Part shown: piece by piece, positions 58,838 to 64,000 of the stretch
Position numbering within the stretch: the stretch's first letter is position 1
Layout of the letters: each line of letters opens with the position of its first letter
Made by a program: the position numbers and the translations under genes
The notes under the pieces: model-generated
Seen by the model: the letters and a program-made list of their open reading frames with translations, nothing else
The model's database searches: none
What the model was told of the DNA's origin: nothing
From: Mycobacterium sp.
GTDB taxonomy: Bacteria; Actinomycetota; Actinomycetes; Mycobacteriales; Mycobacteriaceae
Reading direction: 5' to 3'
Assembly: GCF_019247635.1 (NCBI RefSeq)
Contig: NZ_JAFBAR010000128.1
Span: 62,001-126,000 of the forward strand
Length of the DNA stretch: 64,000 bases

Positions 58838-60181
58838 ATGGCTGCACCCGACGCGGATTCGCGCGGCATTATGCGATCTCGGGTCGTGGCGTGGGCGCTG
58901 TGGGATTGTGGCTCGACGGGCCTGAACGCGATCGTCGCGACCTTTGTCTTCTCCGTGTACCTGACGAGCACCGTCGGGGTCGGCTTGCCGGGCCCGACGA
59001 CGCCGGCGAGTTGGCTGGGTCGTGCCGGCGCCCTGGCGGGGCTGACCGTCGCGCTGCTGGCGCCGGCCGTCGGCGTATGGGTGGAGTCAGCCCACCGGCG
59101 GCGGGTGGCGCTTGGCGTGCTGACCGCACTCGCGATCACGCTGACCTGCTCGATGTTCTTCATCCGCGACCGGCCCGGCTACCTGTGGGCCGGACTGGTT
59201 CTGCTGGCGGCCACGGCCGCGTGCGGGGACCTGGCCAGCGTCCCCTACAACGCGATGCTGCGTCAGCTATCGACGCCGCAGACGGCCGGGCGGATCTCTG
59301 GTTTCGGCTGGGCAGCGGGTTATGCCGGCAGCGTGCTGCTGCTGATACTCGTCTACTCGGGGTTCATCTCCGGAAGTGGCTCGGGCCCAGACGCGGTGCG
59401 GGGGTTGTTGCGGGTGCCCGTCCACGACGGGCTCTACGTCCGGGAGGCGATGTTGGCGGCCGCGGCCTGGCTGGCGGTGCTGGCGCTGCCACTGCTTCTG
59501 GTCTCGCACCGTTTCTCCGACGACGGTCTCGAACTTGATGCCGCCTATCAGCCCACCAGCATGCTAGGCGGCTACCGCAGGCTGTGGACGGAGATCAAAG
59601 ATCAGTGGCGGCGGGACCGTAACCTGGTCTACTTCCTGGGTGCCAGCGCGCTCTTCCGTGACGGGCTGGCGGCAATCTTCGCCTTCGGCGCGGTGATCGG
59701 CGTCAACGCATACGGCCTCACCCAGGGCGACGTGTTGATTTTCGGTGTGGCGGCGAGCGTGGTGGCCGCACTGGGCGCGGTGCTGGGCGGGTTCGTCGAC
59801 CAACGGATCGGATCCAAACCCGTCATCGTCGGTTCGTTGACCGCGATCGTCACCTCGGCCCTCACCTTGATGACGTTGTCGGGGCCGGTCGCCTTTTGGG
59901 TGTGCGGCCTGCTGCTGTGCCTGTTCATCGGGCCGTCACAGTCGTCGTCACGTGCGCTGTTGTTGCGGATGGCTCACGACGGCAAGGAGGGGGTCGCGTT
60001 CGGCCTGTACACCATGACGGGCCGGGCGGTGGCATTCGTGGCTCCGTGGCTGTTTTCGCTCTTCGTCGATATGTTCGGCGCGGTCCGCGCCGGCTTGGGT
60101 GGAGTGTGCCTGGTGCTGGCTGTCGGGTTGCTGGCGATGGTCGGCGTGCGCGTACCCACGCTCGATGCCGCGCGGCGTTAG
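58838..60181 (+). CDS. MFS transporter, UMF1/Atg22-like (Rv2508c homologue)
   Basis: A 447-residue polytopic protein with about twelve transmembrane segments, for example VVAWALWDCGSTGLNAIVATFVF, LVLLAATAACGDLASVPYNAML, GWAAGYAGSVLLLILVYSG and GLLLCLFIGPSQSSSRALLLRM. The N-terminal WALWDCGSTG and the PYNAML loop are hallmarks of the UMF1 group. The substrate is unknown. Its stop overlaps the stop of the convergent MmpS-like gene by 4 bp. Confidence 0.9.
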   Translation: MAAPDADSRGIMRSRVVAWALWDCGSTGLNAIVATFVFSVYLTSTVGVGLPGPTTPASWLGRAGALAGLTVALLAPAVGVWVESAHRRRVALGVLTALAITLTCSMFFIRDRPGYLWAGLVLLAATAACGDLASVPYNAMLRQLSTPQTAGRISGFGWAAGYAGSVLLLILVYSGFISGSGSGPDAVRGLLRVPVHDGLYVREAMLAAAAWLAVLALPLLLVSHRFSDDGLELDAAYQPTSMLGGYRRLWTEIKDQWRRDRNLVYFLGASALFRDGLAAIFAFGAVIGVNAYGLTQGDVLIFGVAASVVAALGAVLGGFVDQRIGSKPVIVGSLTAIVTSALTLMTLSGPVAFWVCGLLLCLFIGPSQSSSRALLLRMAHDGKEGVAFGLYTMTGRAVAFVAPWLFSLFVDMFGAVRAGLGGVCLVLAVGLLAMVGVRVPTLDAARR

Positions 60182-61011
60182 GTGGTGCCCTGGCAGATCG
60201 TGAGGCCCACGCCGGTGCGCTGACTGACCTGAACCCCCGCCACCGTGACCGAGCAGGTCACGTTGTGCCCGATGTTGACGACGGTGACGGTCGCCGGATG
60301 AACGGCCGACTTCGACAGGCTGACCTGCTTGCTCCACGGCAGCGACACGTTGAACTCGGTCTGGATGATGTCGCCGGTGTCCATGTACATGATGCTGATC
60401 GCACGGCCGTCGCCGGCCACGTTGTAGACGACGGTCTCCGTGCCGGCTGGGCCGGTTGTCGCGGTGGTGGGGGCGCCACTGGTCGGTGGTGCCGGTGCGG
60501 CGGAGGGCTGAGATGAGGTCCTCGTCGTTGTCGGGGTGGGGGTCGTCGAAGACGGCGTGGGCATGGGTGGCAGTGGCTCGATGGCGGTCTGGTCCTTCGC
60601 CGAGCCGTTTGCGATCACCAGCGCGACAACCAGCGCGACGACCAGAACCACCGCGGCCACGGCGGCAACCCACAGCCACCGCGGCGACCTAGGTCCCTGC
60701 GGTGGCGCGGGAGTCAGCCCGTCCGATGGCGGCGCACCCGGTGGCGGCTCGTCGTGCTGCCATGAGTCGCGTTGCCACGCGTCTTGCTGCCACGCGTCTT
60801 GCTGCCACGACCGGGGCAACCGTTTGGTCGGGTTGGTCTCGTTGGGAGTCGGCGCCCACTGCGGGGCGACCCCGCCGTATGTGGGCGAGTAGTGCGTTTG
60901 ATCGGCGTAGGCCGGGTCGACATACGCCGGGTAATCGGGACCCGGCGGTGGGTACCGTCCAGACCCCGGTTGAGGGGGACCAAACCGCCCGGCTCGACGT
61001 GGATCGTTCAT
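60178..61011 (-). CDS. Pro-rich membrane protein with MmpS-like C-terminus (Rv2507 homologue)
   Basis: A 277-residue protein. The cytoplasmic N-terminus is Pro/Tyr/Gln-rich with WQQDA repeats; one transmembrane helix follows (about 110-135, WLWVAAVAAVVLVVALVVALVI). A Thr/Pro-rich linker leads to an extracytoplasmic beta domain (VVYNVAGDGRAISIMYMDTG, SLPWSKQVSL, CSVTVAGVQV) like the MmpS fold, with a Cys pair. ATG 61011 has GAGG five bases upstream and begins 7 bp after the TetR stop, so the two are cotranscribed. Function unknown; MmpS proteins assist RND lipid exporters, but none is nearby. Confidence 0.85.
   Translation of the reverse strand: MNDPRRAGRFGPPQPGSGRYPPPGPDYPAYVDPAYADQTHYSPTYGGVAPQWAPTPNETNPTKRLPRSWQQDAWQQDAWQRDSWQHDEPPPGAPPSDGLTPAPPQGPRSPRWLWVAAVAAVVLVVALVVALVIANGSAKDQTAIEPLPPMPTPSSTTPTPTTTRTSSQPSAAPAPPTSGAPTTATTGPAGTETVVYNVAGDGRAISIMYMDTGDIIQTEFNVSLPWSKQVSLSKSAVHPATVTVVNIGHNVTCSVTVAGVQVSQRTGVGLTICQGTT
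60753..60809 (-). repeat. 15-bp tandem repeat encoding WQQDA
   Basis: About four copies of a 15-bp unit near TTGCTGCCACGCGTC (plus-strand reading) within the N-terminal region of the MmpS-like gene, giving repeats of W-Q-(Q/R/H)-D. The unit keeps frame, so copy-number variation is tolerated. Confidence 0.7.
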
Positions 61012-61018
61012 ATCCACC

Positions 61019-61723
61019 TCATGGATTGCAGGGTACCTGGGGCCGACGAGTTGGCGGCGCAGCCGCTAACGATCCGGGCCCGGGCCCATCTCCGGCCGTC
61101 AGCGCGGCGACCGTCATCGCGCGCATGACGGCGCGGGAGCGCTCTGCACGCGCCGGCTTGGTGTCGGCCGATTTCATGCTGTGCGGTGTGGAGTTCAACA
61201 AGCCGAATACCGCGTGCGCCATCAGGCGGGCGTCGGCTTCGGCCAGTGTGGGATTCAGTTCGCGCAGCACGCCAACCCAGACCTCGACGTATTGCCGCTG
61301 GGCTCTGCGAACCTGCCGCTCGGCCGGCGCCGGCAGGTACGCCAGGTCGCGGTCCTGGATGCGGATGAGATCTTGTTCGTCCAGGGCGAAGTCGAGGTGG
61401 AAATCGATGAGCCCGTCGAGCGCAGCGGTCGCGTCGGAATTGCGCACCGTCACATCACGCGCGCCGGCGAGCAGCCGCGCACTGATCCCGACCAGCAACT
61501 CGACCAGCAGCGACTCCTTGTTGGGGAAGTGGCGGTAGATGGCCGGACCGCTGACGCCGGCGGCAGCGCCGATGTCCTCTAGTCGTACCGCCAGGAAACC
61601 GCGTTCGGCGAACAGCCGTTCGGCCGCGGAGAGAAGTTGCAGGCGCCGGTCGGACTTCAACTGGCTGCGCCGATTTGGGGCCTCTGTCGCGCCGGGCTGC
61701 CCGTCCGGGGCAGACGTCGTCAT
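61019..61723 (-). CDS. bkaR: TetR-family repressor, BkaR-like (Rv2506 homologue)
   Basis: A 234-residue TetR protein: RRLQLLSAAERLFAERGFLAVRLEDIGAAAGVSGPAIYRHFPNKESLLVELL is the DNA-binding part, followed by a helical ligand domain. It is divergent from fadD35, as Rv2506 is in M. tuberculosis, where BkaR represses the branched-chain keto-acid genes Rv2495c-Rv2505c. Two matching palindromes, before fadD35 (61757) and before scoA (63474), are its likely sites. The start at 61723 gives an N-terminal tail of about 20 residues before the first helix. Confidence 0.88.
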   Translation of the reverse strand: MTTSAPDGQPGATEAPNRRSQLKSDRRLQLLSAAERLFAERGFLAVRLEDIGAAAGVSGPAIYRHFPNKESLLVELLVGISARLLAGARDVTVRNSDATAALDGLIDFHLDFALDEQDLIRIQDRDLAYLPAPAERQVRRAQRQYVEVWVGVLRELNPTLAEADARLMAHAVFGLLNSTPHSMKSADTKPARAERSRAVMRAMTVAALTAGDGPGPGSLAAAPPTRRPQVPCNP

Positions 61724-61756
61724 AGCACCTCCGACACACTCGTCCTGGACACTTCA

Positions 61757-61772
61757 GTTAATCGTCACTAAC
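61757..61772. promoter_or_regulatory. Putative BkaR operator before fadD35 (GTTAATCGTCACTAAC)
   Basis: Near-perfect inverted repeat in the divergent spacer between the TetR gene and fadD35, matching the site at 63474 in 14 of 16 bases. Likely to control both directions. Confidence 0.65.
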
Positions 61773-61816
61773 GTAGCACTGGAGTTTGTCGCGGGGTAAG
61801 CATCAGGCGGAGGAAC

Positions 61817-63430
61817 GTGGCAGACCCGTCATATGAGCAAGGCCCGGGCAGCCCCGCGCTGCTCGAGATGACGATCGGTGCCAACCTTGCGGGCACCGTC
61901 GCCGAATACGGCGAGCGCGACGCGCTGGTGGATGTCCAGGCGGGGCGGCGGTGGACCTATGCCGAGCTACTCGAAGCCGTACGAAAGCTTGCGACGGGAC
62001 TCCTGCGCGCTGGGATCGGCACAGGTGACCGGGTCGGAATCTGGGCGCCCAACCGGTGGGAGTGGGTGCTGGTGCAGTACGCGGCCGCCGAGATCGGTGC
62101 GATCCTGGTGACCATCAATCCCGCCTATAGCACGCGCGAATTGCGTTACGCGCTAGGACAATCCGGCGTAGCCATGGTGATTGCCGCGCCGGGCTTCAAG
62201 GGCGCGGATTACGTGACGATGCTGGCCGAGGTGACGTCGCAATGTCCGGGCCTGCGCGTGGTGGTCATGGGTGGCGACAGTTGGGACGCACTTGCCGGTG
62301 CGTACGCCGACCTGCCGGCGCTGGCTGAGATCGCGGCGACGTTGTGCGGTAATGATCCGATCAACATCCAATACACCTCCGGCACAACGGGATACCCGAA
62401 GGGCGTCACGCTGAGCCATCGCAACATCCTCAACAACGGTTATCTGGTGGGCGAGCTGCTCGAGTACACCGCCGAGGACCGAATCTGCATCCCGGTTCCT
62501 CTCTATCACTGCTTCGGCATGGTAATGGGGAATCTGGCGGCCACCAGCCACGGCGCATGCATGGTGCTGCCCGGTCCGGGATTCGATCCGGCCGCTACCC
62601 TTCGGGCGGTGCAGGCCGAGTGTTGCACCAGCCTCTACGGCGTGCCCACGATGTTCATCGGCCAGCTGGGCCTGCCGGAGTTCGCGGACTACGACCTGAG
62701 CAGCCTGCGCACCGGAATCATGGCGGGCGCCCCGTGCCCGATCGAGGTGATGCGCAAGGTGATTGATCGCATGCACATGCCGGGGGTCTCGATCTGTTAC
62801 GGGATGACGGAGACGTCGCCGGTGTCCTGCCAGACGCGCACCGACGACACGCTGGAGCGGCGCGTGGGCACGGTCGGCCGCGTGGGTCCCCATCTGCAGG
62901 TCAAGGTGGTGGACCCGACGACCGGCGACACCGTGCCCCGTGGCGTGTCGGGCGAAATGTGTACACGGGGTTATTCGGTGATGGCCGGATACTGGAACGA
63001 CCCGGATAAGACCGCCGAGGTGATCGACTCCGACGGCTGGATGCACACCGGTGACCTGGCCGCGATGGACGACTGCGGCTATGTGCAGATCACCGGGCGG
63101 ATCAAGGACATCGTGGTCCGCGGCGGCGAAAACATCTCCCCGCGCGAGATCGAGGAGCTCCTCTACACCCATCCCGACATCGTCGACGGCCACGTCATCG
63201 GGGTACCCGACGCCAAGTACGGCGAGGAGCTGATGGCGGTGGTCAAGCTGCGCGACGCCGCGCCGGAGCTGACGATCGAGCGGTTGCGCGAATTCTGCGC
63301 GGGCCAGATCGCCACGTTCAAGATCCCGCGCTACCTGTGGATCGTCGACGAATTCCCCATGACCGTCACCGGCAAAGTCCGCAAAGTCGAGATGCGGCAA
63401 CGCGCGGCTGAGTTCCTGCGCGGCGACTGA
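61817..63430 (+). CDS. fadD35: Acyl-CoA synthetase FadD35
   Basis: A 537-residue AMP-forming ligase. ATP loop YTSGTTGYPKGVTLSH, A5 ICYGMTETSPV, A7 GWMHTGDLAAMDDCGYVQITGR, A8 RGGENISPREIEE and A10 Lys in TVTGKVRKVEM are all intact. It corresponds to M. tuberculosis Rv2505c in sequence and neighbours (BkaR-like repressor upstream, scoA downstream). It probably activates a short or branched acid within leucine-type keto-acid catabolism. GTG 61817 has GGCGGAGG close upstream. Confidence 0.95.
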   Translation: MADPSYEQGPGSPALLEMTIGANLAGTVAEYGERDALVDVQAGRRWTYAELLEAVRKLATGLLRAGIGTGDRVGIWAPNRWEWVLVQYAAAEIGAILVTINPAYSTRELRYALGQSGVAMVIAAPGFKGADYVTMLAEVTSQCPGLRVVVMGGDSWDALAGAYADLPALAEIAATLCGNDPINIQYTSGTTGYPKGVTLSHRNILNNGYLVGELLEYTAEDRICIPVPLYHCFGMVMGNLAATSHGACMVLPGPGFDPAATLRAVQAECCTSLYGVPTMFIGQLGLPEFADYDLSSLRTGIMAGAPCPIEVMRKVIDRMHMPGVSICYGMTETSPVSCQTRTDDTLERRVGTVGRVGPHLQVKVVDPTTGDTVPRGVSGEMCTRGYSVMAGYWNDPDKTAEVIDSDGWMHTGDLAAMDDCGYVQITGRIKDIVVRGGENISPREIEELLYTHPDIVDGHVIGVPDAKYGEELMAVVKLRDAAPELTIERLREFCAGQIATFKIPRYLWIVDEFPMTVTGKVRKVEMRQRAAEFLRGD

Positions 63431-63473
63431 CCACACCTTTACCCGCCGCGCGGCTAATGGTATTCTCACCTCG

Positions 63474-63489
63474 GTTAATCGGCATTAAC
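63474..63489. promoter_or_regulatory. Putative BkaR operator before scoA (GTTAATCGGCATTAAC)
   Basis: Perfect 6-bp inverted repeat GTTAAT/ATTAAC with a 4-bp spacer, 44 bp upstream of scoA. Same consensus as the site at 61757, so scoA appears to have its own regulated promoter. Confidence 0.68.
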
Positions 63490-63532
63490 TGAAAGTCTGG
63501 ACCGCCCCGACGGCGAGGAGGCTGCGCGGTAA

Positions 63533-64000
63533 ATGGACAAGGTGGTGGCCAGCGCCGCCGAGGCGGTGGCGGACATAACCGATGGGTCGTCGTTGGCGGT
63601 GGGGGGGTTCGGGCTGTGCGGCATCCCCGAAGCGTTGATCGCCGCACTGGCCGACCGTGGGGTGACCGATCTGGAGACGGTATCCAACAACTGCGGCGTC
63701 GACGGTGTGGGGCTCGGGGTGCTGTTGGCGCACAACCGTATTCGTAGGACCGTCTCGTCGTATGTGGGGGAGAACAAGGAATTCGCCCGCCAGTTTCTGT
63801 CCGGCGAACTCGAGGTGGAACTGACCCCGCAGGGCACGCTGGCCGAGCGGCTCCGCGCCGGCGGGATGGGCATCCCGGCCTTCTACACGCCGGCCGGCGT
63901 CGGCACCCAGATCGCCGACGGCGGACTGCCGTGGCGCTACGACGCCTCGGGTGCGGTGGCGGTGACATCGCCACGCAAGGAGACCCGCGAGTTCGACGGC
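63533..64000 (+). CDS. scoA: Succinyl-CoA:3-ketoacid CoA-transferase alpha subunit (C-terminus outside window)
   Basis: The first 156 residues are present and the frame is open to the window end. MDKVVASAAEAVADITDGSS leads into the CoA-binding GGFGLCGIPEALI, then VSNNCGVDGVGLGVLL and GGMGIPAFYTPAGVGT, all standard for the alpha subunit of SCOT-type CoA-transferases. These enzymes interconvert acetoacetate and acetoacetyl-CoA with succinyl-CoA. Gene order matches Rv2505c-Rv2504c. ATG 63533 is the first start after the palindrome and aligns with the family N-terminus. Confidence 0.93.
   Translation, partial: MDKVVASAAEAVADITDGSSLAVGGFGLCGIPEALIAALADRGVTDLETVSNNCGVDGVGLGVLLAHNRIRRTVSSYVGENKEFARQFLSGELEVELTPQGTLAERLRAGGMGIPAFYTPAGVGTQIADGGLPWRYDASGAVAVTSPRKETREFDG

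Overview
The window is from a slow-growing Mycobacterium. It is GC-rich, has GTG and TTG starts and many 4-base ATGA/GTGA gene overlaps, and carries a PE_PGRS gene. Its right half is a block I recognise from M. tuberculosis Rv2525c to Rv2504c (Rv2525c, fas, acpS, Rv2522c, bcp, Rv2520c, ldtB, orn, Rv2510c, Rv2509, Rv2508c, Rv2507, Rv2506, fadD35, scoA). PE_PGRS genes point to a relative of the M. marinum / M. kansasii / M. tuberculosis group, but the species cannot be fixed from sequence reading alone.

Positions 1-33,300 hold an accessory catabolic region. Left to right: an NDMA-type alcohol dehydrogenase and a P450 (minus), then a Rieske ferredoxin and two amidohydrolases (plus); two Mce-associated membrane proteins; an acyl-CoA dehydrogenase pair; a sigma-factor signalling pair (Rv1364c-like phosphatase/kinase fusion and RsfA-like STAS protein); a third amidohydrolase and a TetR-thioesterase fusion; a five-gene minus operon of four acyl-CoA dehydrogenases and a CoA ligase; an LLM flavin oxidoreductase, SDR and GntR regulator; a plus run of tandem CoA-transferase, ferredoxin, Rieske oxygenase, CoA ligase, SnoaL-like protein and two MaoC-like hydratases; a lipocalin-like protein; and a MerR/Rieske oxygenase divergent pair. 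Together these enzymes could hydroxylate a hydrophobic, perhaps cyclic, acid, load it onto CoA and beta-oxidise it. The substrate is not evident.

The main new observation is a shared 20-bp operator, GCTAT-N10-ATAGC and variants, at five promoter regions of this cluster (2337, 19954, 22464, 25250, 29761). It suggests one regulon, perhaps run by the embedded GntR regulator. A second palindrome with AGTGGTAA/TTACCACT arms sits at the third amidohydrolase, and a related half-site lies upstream of the TetR-thioesterase gene. A MerR-type promoter with a 19-bp spacer lies between two genes that both appear leaderless.

Positions 33,300-44,300 carry a Tat-exported Rv2525c homologue, the 3,081-residue type I fatty acid synthase and its AcpS. 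Positions 44,300-53,000 hold an M20 peptidase, a PE_PGRS gene, two small secreted proteins, bcp, a DUF3618 protein, a DUF3556 membrane protein, a broken PE_PGRS at the Rv2519 position and tRNA-Lys. Positions 53,000-64,000 carry ldtB, a sensor-domain lipoprotein, tRNA-His with an intrinsic terminator, orn, a HerA-like ATPase, a mycolate-reductase-like SDR, an MFS protein, an MmpS-like protein, a BkaR-like TetR, fadD35 and the start of scoA. No insertion sequence, CRISPR array or phage gene was seen.
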